A DNA stretch of 64,000 nucleotides from Pocillopora verrucosa (GCF_036669915.1 NC_089315.1:13383255-13447254), one strand, 5' to 3'; shown: positions 22,620 to 35,984, numbered from the stretch's first letter. The notes: a model not told the origin generated them from the letters alone. Translations and numbers: made by a program.

Positions 22620-22910
22620 TTTTTTTGTACTTTTTTTTTTTATTTGACACGTACTTTGACGCTACCTCTATGACCTAAAATATGCAACTTTTATCTCGGC
22701 TCAGCGCAAAATTCCAATTTCTTCCCCACGGCCTTTTTATTCAGACTGGCCAAAATAGGATAGAAGTGCATGGAAATATAAAAAGTTGTTGTGGTTTCGG
22801 CGAACTTCTAGAATATTCGGCCGACAAATTGCGCGCATTTGCGAAAATTCGACATAGAAAGCACATGGAGCGGTCTTAAAAATAAACGAAATTTATACTG
22901 TCAACCTATG
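22620..22910 (+). repeat. Repeat T, partial copy
   Basis: About 290 bp similar to 54780-55100 (plus) and to 59270-59560 and 61200-61480 (minus). Shared landmark: ATGCAACTTTT followed by a diverged TCNGCNCAAAATTCCA stretch. No coding potential. Confidence 0.6.
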
Positions 22911-25250
22911 ACTGCCACGTGATTTGAGTGCATAAAAGATTTTTATCGTCGGAAATAAGATTAAATTAAATCTGCTAAGGAAAAACATGTACAATCAAGA
23001 CAAGTAAATTTAATTTGTCTAGATTCATATTCAAATCAGTTTGTCATGAGATAAACACGCACAGAACCAGGGGCAAAAAAAAGGAAAGGTTCTGCCTTCA
23101 GATAACATCAACCGATATAGAACTGACAACCCAAGAAAGACAGAAGGAGGAGGATACGGTTACACGTAGGCTAATCCTCAAAAGCCGTTCTTGTTGCTGA
23201 ATCATTCTACAATCGTGAAATTGTCATTCATGTTATGATTGCGTAGTTATTTTCAAAAAGAAAATTCTGCGGAAGAGTCCTAAATTTACGTAGCACTTGC
23301 CAACGCGCAAGCCGCGCGGATCCTCACGTCTGTTGACATTTTAATGAACGAGTTGCTGGTCATCGGATCTTTGTGTTTGCGTAAAGATTTCTGAAATCCC
23401 CACAGAGCCAACATTAGCCTGCATTGCAGGTGTCTTATTAGTGCGAGCTGACGTTATAGGCTCGCGATCGTTTATCCGACTGGCCATGTTTGATTTGCAG
23501 TTAGAGTAGACGGCGGGGTTAGGAAAGGGCGAAAAGACGAATCTTCACTCCTCACTCCCACGCCCGCCCATCTCCTTATCTTGGACCGTCGACCGCCCCC
23601 TTGGTATAAATTTATTTCTCTTCCCAGCCTTCTGCTGCCACTAAAATCAAAGATGGCGGCCATAATTTTCCTCAGTGGAATTGCTGAGCACTCGCTCGCC
23701 AAAATTACGCCTGCTCTGCAGGCTAGGCAAACATTGCAACTCGCTAGAAAAAAAAGATATGGCAAAAGGTTGTTTCGACGTCCAAAAAAATAATTTTGTT
23801 GAGAGGTCATCGCTTTTTTGCCGCTGTTTTATCAGAAATGGGTGGGTAGTATTGATACAAGGGTAGCGCAAAGTTTTTTTTTGAACAACCGTGACGTATG
23901 TACTGAAATCTAGCGATTAACTTTTCTCCATGCGCATGGCTTTAGTGAAACTGACATCGCATAATGATCTCGAACTTTAGAAATATTAGTTTTAAATCGC
24001 CAAGAAATAACTCAGTAAAAATTTTTCAGTTATATTTACTTGTGTTAAGTCTACACCTAGCTTTTTTATTGGCTTGGTAAAACAACAACAACGACAACAG
24101 CAACAAAAAACGCTACAACAGCTACCTCGAGGCAGCAGGAGTTTAAAGTTGTGTGCTTGAGCATTAAATATTATCGTGATATATTAAGTGATTGAACTCA
24201 TACATTGCCTCTCTGTTGTGATCGAGGAAAACGAATCAGCGTTGATAATAGGCGCAAAAGTGAACCCTTTCTTATGCGACGATGAGTAGGTACAAATGGG
24301 TCGCTTAAGGAGCGATGCACAACTGAATATATGCATATGTACGTCCATATTTCTGCCGGAATTCCCGTGATCTTGCCTTTCCTGACAAGATCCTTCCAGG
24401 ACTTCGGGGAGATAGCTGGCTGCTCAAAAACCTTTGGATTCTTCTCGTCAAATCATCGCTTGGCGACGACTTCTCTCTTTTGAGAAGGTATATTTTACAA
24501 CATATTTCGTGGTAATGTTAATAAAACTTATTCTTCCTTCGTATTACCATTATCTTAATCCTTTCTCGTTTCATGATAAAACTACGGCGAAAAGCGTTGA
24601 TCTCTCTCCACAATCGTTTTTTTGGACGTCAAAACAAACAACATTTCGTCATCAGGTATTTCCTTCCAACAACTCGCGTAATGTTTGCCCCGTGGCGATC
24701 CCGAAAATCTTTGCACAAAAACAAGGATCCGATTACTGGCAACTCATTCATTGTTAACTTAAATTAACTTAAGCATTAAGTGTGAAAAAGGTCGAAATTT
24801 TATAAGTACCGCCATGTTGGATAGTGTGACACAGTTTATCGTTGACTAAATATTCCGGCAGCTGCGTAGGTATTTAAAGGTTCATGAATTTCCATGAAAG
24901 GATTCTGCTTTGAATACAGGTACAATTCTGCAGAATGGCGCAGTTTTTCGCCTGGGCCGTACCGTCAAAAATTCCACTCAGAGGTTGCACTTTGCTCAAG
25001 CATCACATCAAATCGATTCTCTCCAGGTTGTGGTTCCACTGCACTTAAATGATAACGGTTACCATTGAAATCATCCATACCACACGCGGGAAGAAAGTGA
25101 AAGACATCAACGAACGTCATGCTTGGCTTTTATTGAATTTCACCGTTGACATTAAAAATAAGTGATCTTGATTCTAAGAATATTTTTACATTATCTTGCG
25201 TATGTCTTACCTTTTATGCTTAGTTAACTTTGATAGTTTCTGAAACTTGT
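22911..25250. other. Intergenic region upstream of sulfotransferase 1
   Basis: Apart from the inverted duplication at 23640-24740, no gene or strong signal was found. Short ORFs at 23015-23200 and 23472-23871 overlap on both strands and show no domain. Confidence 0.45.
23640..24740. repeat. Inverted duplication with arms of roughly 200 bp
   Basis: The segment 23640-23870 resembles the reverse complement of 24560-24740. Shared landmarks are TTTTTTTGGACGTC and AATGTTTGCC. Arms are imperfect and separated by about 700 bp, as in a decayed foldback or inverted DNA element. A (CAA)n-type microsatellite lies between them at about 24080-24120. Confidence 0.5.
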
Positions 25251-25251
25251 G

Positions 25252-25261
25252 TATATATAAG
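25252..25261 (+). promoter_or_regulatory. TATA box of sulfotransferase 1
   Basis: TATATATAAG lies 94 bp upstream of the ATG at 25355 in otherwise mixed sequence, a reasonable core promoter. Confidence 0.5.
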
Positions 25262-25354
25262 TTATCGCCTACGTTGTAAAATTTCTCAAGTTAATTTTAA
25301 GAGTGTTTCTGACCTTGTGTAATCTCAATCTCTTGAGAATCATCTCAAAGAGGC

Positions 25355-28239
25355 ATGGGCGATCGGACAGAACTGCTGAGCTTGAAAGCCTGGCCGGAAA
25401 AGGGTGTAACAAAAGAAATGATGAACGTTCTTCCTAAATTGCCGGCCCGGAAGGAGGATATCTTTATTGCATCATATCCAAGATCAGGTTCGTATCACTG
25501 ACAGGGTTCTTTTCTCTTAAAAAGTGAAAATCAGTGTAATGCAATACAGGATTTGTTCTGATATCTTCAGCAAACTGAGCGGGGGAAGTAATTTTGCTAA
25601 TGATCGGTATTCACTAGGTTCGTTGTCCTCACTGTAAATACAGTGGGTTTGTAAAGGCAGCAAGACATGACGACAATAACAACAACAAGAACAAAGAGCA
25701 CGAGAATGACATTGTAAAAACGCTTCGTTTGAGTTGAGATAAGAATAGGAAGTGATCATTGTGAACGGAAAGTGTTCCGGTGAGCATAGAGTAAGCCGAG
25801 AGAAGATCCCTAGATCACGGTCGACTCGACCCCGTTTTTTTTTTCTCGTTCACCATTTTGTTTTGTCCCTTATCCCCAAAAGACAGGATTTTTTTACAGG
25901 ATAGTAGGGTAAAAAGCATAAGGACGATAGAACAACATTAAGAACAAATGAAAGCAACAACCACAACAAGTGTAACGACAGGCATACATAAACCAACTTT
26001 TGAGATCATTTGAGCAAGCCGACCTACTTGTGTCGGTTTAGCTTGCTGTAAGTTATTGTGTTCAGAAGACTTTTTCATTGATACTTTTGAATTTACTTGA
26101 GTAATTTCCAAACAAACGATTAAACACTGACTCTGAATCTCAGACAAGAAATTTTAATACTAATCACTCGCTTCATTGAAACGAAGATGTAAACAACCCT
26201 CGTTCCGAAAGTAGGAGGTGCTGGTTCCTTGAAAATGGCGGAATTGAAAATTCTTTGAAATCGTGCAGGTTTCTGTTGTCATTTACTGCAGGTTCCACTT
26301 GGACCCAGGAAATTGTATGGCAGATTCTTCGAGATGGTAAAATCGACCGGCGTCGATTGGATGAACGAGTGCCTTTTGTAGAAGAGTTTATTCTTGACGT
26401 CAAATCATATCACTCCTCTGTGATGGATGCCAAGTCCGCCGAGAAAGTGTTTACCAGCTTCTCTGAGCCTCGTGTATTCAAAACTCATATTCCTTATTGC
26501 TTGGTCCCTAAGGGCTCTGATGAAGCTAACAAGCCTCGATACATATATGTAGTGCGGAATCCCAAAGATGTGTTTGTGTCCCTGTATCATCACAGCCGCA
26601 ACATGCCGTATGTAGTAGAAATTCCCACCTGGGATGAGGCCTTCCAAAGTTTTCTAAAAGGAGATCGTAAGTATAGCCCTTTTTTCGCTGAACATGAAAT
26701 TGGCTTAATGTTTGTAGCAAAAGACGTCGCATAAACACATTACTAACACAGTACATCTTCATTCGCCTCCTCGGAAAAAAAAAATGATATTTCTAACATC
26801 GATGAATGGGAGTTGATTTTCATGCAAATCAATAACCATCATATGGTATGAATGGACTTCGCCCAATCCCATGTAAGAATACGATAAGGAGATGAAATAG
26901 AAAGGCACATTACGACTGCCAAGGTTGACCAGTCTTAAGGCATCCATGCCAAGTTTGGCGATATGCAGAGTGCATTCCCTTTCAGTGGCGCAAAACCAGA
27001 ACCAAAGCAATGGCAACAAATCTTCAAAACAACGATAAAATTTCAAAGGAGCTAGTGAGCATTCGTAATAAATTATAAAAAGTGACCCGAAGTGAGGGAT
27101 ACTTGCGCAAGTAAGGCGATTGGCTTGAACCTCGATGACTGATTGAGAGCCTGCCGCGGATTATCACGACCGATCACCGAGTATAGTTTAAATGGTCCAA
27201 TGAAATCCCGGTAACGTTTGATCTTCCACTAGAAAAGGCTTCCACGTCGTTAAAGAAACACAATGAGTCGAAGAATCCCAATACACTCCCAACTGCACGT
27301 CCATCATCTTACAAAACTCAAAACAAATCAAGTTTAGCGATTGAAAACGTCTTAAAGAACACTTGGACGACGAAAATATAGATAAAAACTTGTGTGTTCT
27401 AATAAATGGCTTTTCCTTGTCACCCTCTATCGTGCAGATGCATATGGCTCGCTATTTGATCACGTGTTAAGCTGGTGGAAGCAAAGGGGCGATCCCAACA
27501 TTTTTTTCCTTACATACGAGGACATAATAAAGGTAAGAAAATATGTCAAACCATTTAAGGATCGTGAAGCCTAAGTAGTTGTTTTATGCACCCTCTATTT
27601 CGATACGACGATTTTCTTACCTTCTGCATGTCAGGTTTTTAAACTTTGGTACGGCGATTATCAGCCTTCTGCATGGCTTGTCAAGTAAACTCGTCAGTCG
27701 TTAAAAAAGGACAGTTGTGGTACAAAGTTGATACCAAAAATATAATGAGAGTGTAGAAAACTGTAAGATGGAAAATTTTGCGAGATTTCAAAATAGCTTG
27801 AAGGTGTGACAATCCTAAATGATGTTAATGCCAGAAAAAAGTCGGTTTGTCATCATGCAGCTTTTTCCTTGCGTTTCTTTAATTTTTTGTGTCAAAAGTT
27901 ATTGCAAAGTTTTCACTTAAAAGTTATGACGTTTTACTCATTTAGAATCCAGCAGCTGCTGTTGACAAGATAGCAAAGTTCATTGGTAAAAAGATCTCTC
28001 CTGAAACACGTGACCTCATCGTCCGACAAACGTCCTTTGACGCCATGAAGAGCTCCAGTCACACCAACTTTACTTGGTTTGAAGGAATCAAGGGGGATGG
28101 CTTTATTAGAAAGGGTCAAGTAGGAGGATGGAAAGATTACTTCACTGAAGAACAAAATGAGTTGTTTGATAAGGTTTTCAGTGAAAAAGTTGGAGACGGT
28201 GAGACTGCAGCTAAATTAAGGGAACTGCTGTCACTGTAG
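25355..28239 (+). CDS. Cytosolic sulfotransferase (SULT family), complete
   Basis: Transfers sulfate from PAPS to small hydroxyl or amine substrates in the cytosol. Four exons keep frame (897 nt, 298 aa, typical for the family): 25355-25487, 26292-26666, 27438-27532, 27946-28239. The 5'-phosphosulfate loop is SYPRSGSTW (about 40-48), split by intron 1 in the glycine codon. The catalytic His is H110 in FKTHIPYCLVP. The 3'-phosphate site includes YVVRNPKDVFVSLYHH (about 130-145) and, near the C-terminus, RKGQVGGWKDYFT (256-268), where Gly replaces the usual Asp of GDWK. YGSLFDHVLSWW and FFLTYEDI are family landmarks. A candidate AATAAA lies near 28434. Related copies follow at 29878 (broken) and 62719 (cut by the window), so this is part of a local expansion. 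The substrate cannot be told from sequence. Confidence 0.92.
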
Positions 28240-29830
28240 TAGCCCGGTAATGAAACAGAAAGCATTTCGTAATAACAAACGCGGAGAACAAGACTTAATC
28301 TTAACTTGAAGAATAACTTAAGCTAGCAATTTGATTGTAAGTTTAAGGATGAAGTTTACGACAGAGTAAACGGCTTAACTGAACTTACATGTCACTGAGT
28401 TATCTTAATTAATCCTAAATCAGCACCATCATAATAAAAAGAGACACTTGAAGTTCATACCTAGACTGGTGTGAAAGGAATGCGAATACATATTTGCTGT
28501 TGCGTCTCAGAGACAATTCACTTAGATTCACTCCAACCTTGTTCAAGATGACGAATTCGAAACCGTAACCAGCCCAGGTAGGTTATTTTTTCAAGGTACA
28601 AAAATGTTCATACTGTTAGAAGAAAATTCAGGTTTCTCTAATGCACTTAAGTCAGCCACTTTTTTCATTCCTTAAGAGCTTATTACAACTGAAAACTAGC
28701 TCTGATCTAATGGAAAATTCTGGTCATCAGCTTATAAGGTGACAATTACCATGCTGTCAATCTTTGACCATCGTCATCATGTCACACTTGACCAACGAAT
28801 CACATTAAGTACATACAGCTTATCTTGCAAACTAAGTATTTTCCTTCGAAATATTTACCCTTGAAAGAATGACTTCCTACCTTAATGAATTTTCATACCT
28901 TCCCAGTTAAGATCTGGTAAAACAAAAACAAGATAAACAATATCAAAATTTTAATATTTTTCCTGAATGGCTTACAATCCGAACACCTAAATGAGCTAAA
29001 ATTGCATATACACAAAGTTCTTGCTTGCTATGCCAATTTTGTCTTTCCGCAACACTCATCCTGTAAGGTGTACAAAGTGATAGTGTAGCCTTTTTCTCCC
29101 TTAACATATTGAGCGCAGTGCTGAGGTGCCCTTGATGTTTTCCAGACGAGGGGTTTTTTGTTATTGTTACAGTCATTCTGGGTCTTTAAATAGACTTTAC
29201 CGTCTTCTAAGCAAACTTGTCACTAACATTATTATTAGAACGTTGAATGTAAAATACAAATAGGCCTTGTATATGGCCTATTTTTCGTTTATTCGAAAGT
29301 TTTGTGATATTTTATGCAAAAGTAATTTGTAGACCATAAATGCATTTAAGATATTGAATTTTCCCTGCAATTACCTAAACGGTTCGTCGGTAACTCGTGA
29401 TACTAGGACATGCAACCTTACAGAAATTTATTTCCTCTTCATAATGACGACCCGTGGGCATTACGATTTCACATCTCAAAATAAACCAGAATAAAACAGC
29501 AATCCTCAACGATACATCACAAAGATTATTCAAGGTGGAATGCTCTATGATTGATGGAACAAGTTGTTTGATTATCAGAATGATCTTTGGTTTGAAAAAT
29601 CATAGCATAACTGGGTATTAAGGTTTAAGGGTTGAAAAAATCGAAACACATGAAACCTACTTAGAAACTCGAATTCAATGGTGACAGCTGCGTACTGTCA
29701 TTCGATGACAATTGGAGTCCTGAACATGTGAATATTCGTTCGTCAATAGATGTTCCTAGGGATTTAAGTTAGGGAATCGAGAAGTGGATCTTTTAAGCGA
29801 AAGTGTCTTTTTATTTTGAAAGAGTTAAAG
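28240..29830. other. Intergenic spacer between sulfotransferase copies
   Basis: AT-rich sequence with no supported gene. The minus-strand ORF at 28943-29176 has no domain or splice support. Confidence 0.45.
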
Positions 29831-29877
29831 CCGGACATTCCTCAAGTCAAGATTGTGGTGTTGATTGCTAATAGGCC

Positions 29878-30964
29878 TGGATGTTCTTCCAAAATTGCCG
29901 GCCCGAAAGGAGGATATCTTTATTACGTTATATCCAAGATCAGGTTCGTTTACAAGTGACAGGGGTCTTTTCTCTAAAATGTGAAACTCATTATAAATCA
30001 ATACATAATTTGTTTTGATGTCTTCAGTCAACTGGGCAGGGGACATAATTATGTTAAAGGTTTGTACTTATTTGGTTCCTCTTAGTCATTATGGCTACTC
30101 AGAGAAGTCCTAGCACATGCATACGGCAACGATAGTAACAACGAAGGGCACGATAATGACATTGCGAAACGTTTGGGTTTAGTGAAAGGAATTCCAGTTT
30201 GATTTGTGATGGAACAAGCCGTGAGAAAATACCTAGATCGTGGTTGGCTTGACCCCATTTCCCAAAGTTTTGTTTCTCGTTCGCCATTTCGTTTTATTCC
30301 TTACGTCCATAAGACAGTTTCTTTTTACAAGATTGCAGAGTAACAAGAACGACTACGACACAATCAACACTAAAAATGACTGAAAGTAACAACCAGAACA
30401 ATTGTAACGAGAGGAATACATGGCCATTGCGCAGGCCAACCTTCTGGCATGGCGTAGGTTGAGCTCGCTGTAAGTTATCAGTTGTTTACAGGGCTTTTGT
30501 ATGATACTTTTAAATTAAGTTGAATGATTCCCCACAAACGATTAAGCACTGACTCTCCAAGGCGCGGAAAATAAACTCTGCTAATTATTAGCTTCTCATC
30601 AGTAGCAATGATTTATTTTTGTGTAATGCTTCATTCGTTTAATAAAGATTGAAATAACGTCTCTGCCGCGATCCACACTTCTCCTTGCAAACGGTAGAAT
30701 TGTAACCTTTTCTGAAACAAAGCAGGTTTCTATTGTCATTTTTCGCAGGCTCCACTTGGACTGAGGAAATTGTGTGACAGATTCTTGATGAATGTAAAAA
30801 GACGAATGTCGATTGGATGAACGAATGCCTTTTGCAGAAGGGATTATTTTGGGCATTAAATCTTATCCTTTTACTGTAACAGACGCTGAGTCAACCAAGA
30901 AAATGTTTACCAGCTTCCCTGGGCCTCGTGTATTCAAAACTCATCTTCCTTATTGCTTGGTCCC
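29878..30964 (+). pseudogene. Broken sulfotransferase copy
   Basis: Two exon remnants are seen. The 3' part of exon 1 (29878-29943) reads DVLPKLPARKEDIF and YPRSG and keeps the donor. Exon 2 (30749-30964) starts GSTWTEEIV and then has TGA at 30775-30777 where the paralogues have TGG. About 30 bp later there is a 1-nt deletion relative to the other copies. The start codon, about 80 nt of exon 1, the promoter, the rest of exon 2 and exons 3-4 are missing. Similarity stops right after the CLVP codons. It is closer to the 62719 gene than to the 25355 gene in exon and intron. A 39-bp identical stretch (29839-29877 and 61704-61742) shows that about 1.05 kb was lost between it and the exon. Confidence 0.85.
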
Positions 30965-30999
30965 AAAATCTGAGTCATCTTCCAATAAAACACAAAGTT

Positions 31000-32558
31000 C
31001 TGGCTGTGGATCATGTCGCCATCTCAGAGGGACATAACCTCTGTGTGGGGTGGTGGGGCATGTTTTTAACTCTCAAAAAAAATTTAATTAATCCTCATCT
31101 TTACTTGGTTCTCCCTTTTCAATTCTGTTTGCCAAGTCTTTTACAAGATACTCTAAGGAATCATTCTCAACCTTTTGACTGATTCACCCTTTTCAGCCAA
31201 GATATCTTCAATATTTCTGTAAAATATCATTCAAAAGGCTTTAAGTAATGATTTAATAACATGTACCATTCAAGCTTGACTTCAGCTGTGATTGCACATG
31301 TATCTTACATATGTGGGTAGGCATTATATGAACTCACTCATATGGGGATTTTCACTATTACTTTCAGAAGGAAGTTAATGACTGAAATAAAACTTAAACT
31401 AACTTTCTATGTGTACAAAACACTGAGACAATGTGAAGGTGGTTTCTGAATAAGAAAAAGTTGATTTACGATCAACTCACATGGTATGAACATGTACAGT
31501 GTATGCCGTTTCGAATACGCTGTGCATGATCACTGAGGATTAACATATTCTGACTTTGAAGGAATTGTCTCATCCATAACAGACACACTGTCCTTTTTGG
31601 CAAAATGATTGGATACCAACAAAACAGAGGCAGTACACAGTGTGTATGGGCAGTGTGGAACCAGTGGGAGGTGGGGGGCAGCGTTACTGTTACTTTCTAC
31701 TAATAAGCTAATAAAAATGTGCCAAAGGACGGGGTCACATTTTCATGACTGGATTGATTACCACAGGTTGAACATTTTAGGGATAAGAAAATTCCAGTTA
31801 GTAGAGATTAAAAAATTGGAGGATTACAGTCAAGAGGTTCTGTGACTGGCCAAAGAATATAATGGGTAAGGGGTTCTTAAGGAACAGTAGCACACACCCA
31901 GCATAGCGTAAACCAAGTTCTCCGTCCCGGGGCCTGGAATCACTCAAACGTTTCCACAGCTGTACTCCTTGAACCGTTTTTCCTGAAAAAATTTATCGAA
32001 AGTCGTAAAAATTAACCCCCTACTAAGTTGGATTAAATGTGAAATTGCGGAAATGCATCTTGGGGGAATTAGGATTTTCACCTAAGAATGCACTGTTTAT
32101 GTCAAAGCGTTTAGTTCTCTATCTCGAGCTCTATCGAGCTCAAAGCAGTAAAGCAAATTTACCTGTTATCGTCATAAAATCACCCCAAGTTGTCGGCTAT
32201 AAGATGATTTTTGTTACATCCAGGACATTTGACAATAAACTACTCCCTTAGAATAGGCCTGTTTACTGACGAGCTTCTGTGATCGTGTTTCACACACGTT
32301 GCACGTGAATACCAGATGACACTTGTCACTCTGAGTAATCGACCCCAGCGGTTTACAACCGCTATTCGTCGCCTTACTGCAAAAGCTACGCCATAAGCAA
32401 TAAGTTCTCGTAGATGAAACTGTAATTAAGGAAGTTTTGAAACTAAAAGGTCTTCTTATCAAATTATTCCACGACACTTGTCTGAAAAAGCGATGCAACC
32501 TTGCAACCTATGTGTTCATACACCAAACACGTTTTGAAACTCACTGACATCCGCTGGT
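31000..32558. other. Spacer with no recognisable gene
   Basis: Sequence between the broken sulfotransferase and the PTRH1-like gene. ORFs at 31609-31845 and 32039-32251 show no domain. Nothing else was recognised. Confidence 0.45.
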
Positions 32559-35158
32559 ATGAATGAGTGCGGGCTTGTGTCTCATCGGATATGGTGGAGT
32601 GGTCTGGTGGACATGGCGGTGTGGAGGAGAGGTACATTCCGCCTGCCCCCATTTAATGTACTAGATCATCACAACAGATCAAAGTCGTGGAAGTCATTTG
32701 TCAACGATGCGCAAGTCAAGCTCAAAGGTCAGATGATAGAAAGGTACGCTCGATGGTCAGTCGATGTGGTTTATCAATGTTGCCAACCCCGCATCAGGTT
32801 TCGAGTTTTTTTAAGAAACTAGATGCGTCTTCAGCTATTTTAAATTACTGAGCTGTTTGAACCCAAACATGGCAGTCAGTGATCTTTTTTATTTCTAGTG
32901 ATGGATTATATTTTTCTGATTGCCATTGTTTGTACACAGTGAAGCAAAGTTACTTTACTTGACAGTAAATGTTTACACACTGTATATACTTGTGTTGTTA
33001 TTCAGCTTTCTCTTCTCAATAAATGACTACTTGATTGAGTTTAATTTCCAGGCAATGGCGAGTCACGCTGAACGTTGATGTATGGTGAATTGTTTTTTGT
33101 TTTTGCACAGGTTGTTGGTTTGGGTAATCTCTCCCATCCTGAAACCCGCTATAGTGTCGGAATGCTTGTAGTTGACACCCTTGCCAAGTATCTGGGAACT
33201 TATGGGCATTTCAACAGGCAATATTTGGGTTACGTAGCAGTGACAAAAGTTGGTCACCAAGAACTTATACTATTGAAACCCTCTGTTGCAATGAACTTGA
33301 ATGGAAGGAGCATTTCAAAAGCAGGTACCCTGGCTGTTAGATTATTCTTATGACACAAATTTTGTGGTATTTTGAACATTGGTACCGGTGTTGGGATAAA
33401 CTAGATATCATGTATAAGTGTAAACCTCTACACGTGAGCGTCACTATGCATATTCTCTGCACAGTTCTCCATACATTTCCAAAAGTACTGATTAGGAGAA
33501 TTTGTTTAACAACAAAAGGCTTCTTTAGTTGATGATCATTTTCATTTATTCTGGTAACTTAAATGTGTGCATCAGCATCAAGTTTTTTCCTGCAATATCA
33601 CCCCTAATCACTCTTTGGGTCAAGGGGTGAAACCTCTTCTATTAGATAAGTGAGAAAAGGAGAAAATTATACTATGCCAAGATGAGTTTTTGAAAATGTG
33701 CGAAGAGTTTGGCCCACACAGGTCATGCTGATGGAATGACAGAAGTTGAATGCAAATACATCACTTTACTTTCCCCTTTTCACAGTAATCCTCATGAAAG
33801 AACTGCAATATGTGGACAATTAAACAGCTAAAATTGTAAACCTGATGAATTTAATTGAACAAACTGTAATTCATGTTACTGTTCCTTTCTTATTCAGTCA
33901 CAATGTATAAAGTGAACCCATCTGATGTTATTCTTGTTCAGATGACCTTGACAGACCTTTAGGGAAGTACAGTTTTAAACATGGAGGAAGTGCTGGGTGA
34001 GCCATGTTATACCAAGCACAGCACTAATACACCTGCTTTTGTAGAGTATAAGGCTGTCTATTGAACCAGCCTGCTTAGTCAGCTGCTATAGTTTTATGCA
34101 ATATCATGGTGTCTATAGCATGAAGCTGGCAGTAAAAGTTGGTAATCCTTAGTTAACCCTGAGTGGCATTTTGACAATTTGCCTCTACTTATGTGTACAG
34201 ATGGTTTAAAAGTTTTTGTATTTTAATTTTTTTCAAATCAGTGCAATTTTTATTTCCCCTGGTTCAGATTGACTGGTAATGAAAATGAGACAACGTTAAC
34301 CAAAAATCAACTGGTTTGAGAATGACAATTTAACCTTAGCACAACCTTGAGAGGCACAGTGAGAGAGCCTCTGTCCTAAAAAGAACCTGTCGTCAGGACC
34401 AGGACAAAAACTGAGAGAGAGAGAGCTAGGTGTAAGGCCACTGCTTCTCCCACAACATGTGCTATGTGAAATATGAAATTATACTTCAAGCTCTAATTGT
34501 TATTTCTGACAATGTAAAATGCTAAATGAAGATTTAGTTCTGTTCATCTGTATGCTGAAATTTCAATTAACATGTTTGTAACATTTTTTGCAGGGGTCAC
34601 AACAGAGTAAAATCAGCAATTGCATCTCTTCACTCTGATGTGAGTTACTGTGTTTTTCTTTTTTGCTTTATTGTGATTGTGGACATTGGAAGAAGGGAAG
34701 AGGATGAAATCTCAGCTATCAAAAAATAACTTTTTCTCTCATCATAATCAGACATCAGTGATCAGAGAATTCCCAGGGTACTACATAAAATTCTCCACTT
34801 AAATTTCAGTGGCCCAGCCAATTTTTTTTATTTAGATATGCAGACATTCAGGCATGCTATTGCATTTCTTAATGACAACCCCTTATTACACCCTTTGCAT
34901 GACTGACTTTTAGGCAGTGGTCTACCTGTGGCATATTTCAAGAGATGATTCATGTTATGTCTTATTCGATGTGTATTTGATTATTTTTTTTAGAGTCTGA
35001 AGAGAGGTCGTGTAGGGGTAGGAAGACCAAGCAAGAGAGATAATGTGACAGAATATGTCTTGAGCAATTTTGATTTGTCAGAGATGCTTGTCATGGAAAG
35101 AACAATAGAACAATGTTGTGAGGTTCTCGTGAAGGAGCTTCAGTTATTAAGATCTTAG
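32559..35158 (+). pseudogene. PTRH1: Peptidyl-tRNA hydrolase 1-like gene with frameshift and lost catalytic His
   Basis: Recognised as Pth1-type peptidyl-tRNA hydrolase, which releases peptide from stalled peptidyl-tRNA. Exons: possible exon 1 from 32559 (ATG) to about 32741, then 33111-33324, 33898-33996, 34594-34639 and 34994-35158. Landmarks in order are VVGLGN, ETRYSVGMLVVDTLA, KPSVAMNLNGRSI, DDLDRPLGKYSFKHGGSAG, GHNRVKSAIASLHSD and GRVGVGRPSKRDNVTEYVLS. Three defects are visible. Tyr replaces the catalytic His of the TRH motif (TAT for CAT). One base is missing near 33941 where VHDDLD is expected, giving exon 3 99 nt instead of 100 and a stop soon after. The apparent exon 1 end is out of phase with exon 2. 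Introns are retained, so it is not a retrocopy. The assembly could instead contain an error at the deletion, but that would not explain the His change. Confidence 0.8.
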
Positions 35159-35816
35159 GAAAGTGTCCACTTTAGTGGAGTGCCAAGGCAATAGTTTTTA
35201 TAACATAATTCTGTAGTATTTATTTAGTTGCCTCCTAAAATTCAATCATTATTAATAGCATCTTTGACAAAGTTTATTTCAGCCTTGAAATTTCAACATA
35301 AATTTACACTCTCATTGTCTTATTTACCTCAAATATGTCCTGTTTAACTATTACCATCTCATGACTTTGCCAAGTTTACATGCCTCTCAAGAAAATGGAA
35401 AAAAACGGTACTTAATTTGATAGTAGCCAACTTTATTAGCAGTTGTGAACATGAAATGTGCATGAGTAATTGCACTGTAATTTTGGCGTATCATGCCGAA
35501 AGTGTTCATGGCCTTGCACATTTACATGCGCTTGAGAGAAGTATCTGCTCACTGCATGTTTACCAATAGACCCTCCCTTACGTTAAAATTGCATTAATAT
35601 ACCATTAAGTTGATGCAACTTTACTGATAGACAAACCTGTATTAAGCGGTCAGCCACGGGGAATGGGGCTTGATAGAGGTTCCACAGATTAGAAATGTAA
35701 TAATTATAAACATTAATTTTATGTAATTTCTAAACTGTGCCTGTTCTGTGCATTATTTTATTTGGCGTATTTATGAATATTCAGATTCACCCACGTGACG
35801 TTTTCCCAGCGTGGGG

Positions 35817-35828
35817 TTTTATATATAC
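35817..35828 (+). promoter_or_regulatory. TATA-type box upstream of the orphan first exon
   Basis: TTTTATATATAC lies about 160 bp upstream of the ATG at 35985. The sequence further upstream (GGCGTATTTATGAATA at 35763) recurs at 43537 next to repeat R1, so this promoter segment may itself be repeat-derived. Confidence 0.35.
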
Positions 35829-35984
35829 GTCGTATTTTAAATCGTCATCACGATTCCGGAGCTGGGCGGAAAGGAAACACCGCGTTGGACTTTAAACGGC
35901 TCATTTAACTGAGATATTTTCAGTCTTCTGGCCAAGTCTCTAGAGTCATTTCTAGACGAAGAGGAACGAAGTTGTTCACGAAAT

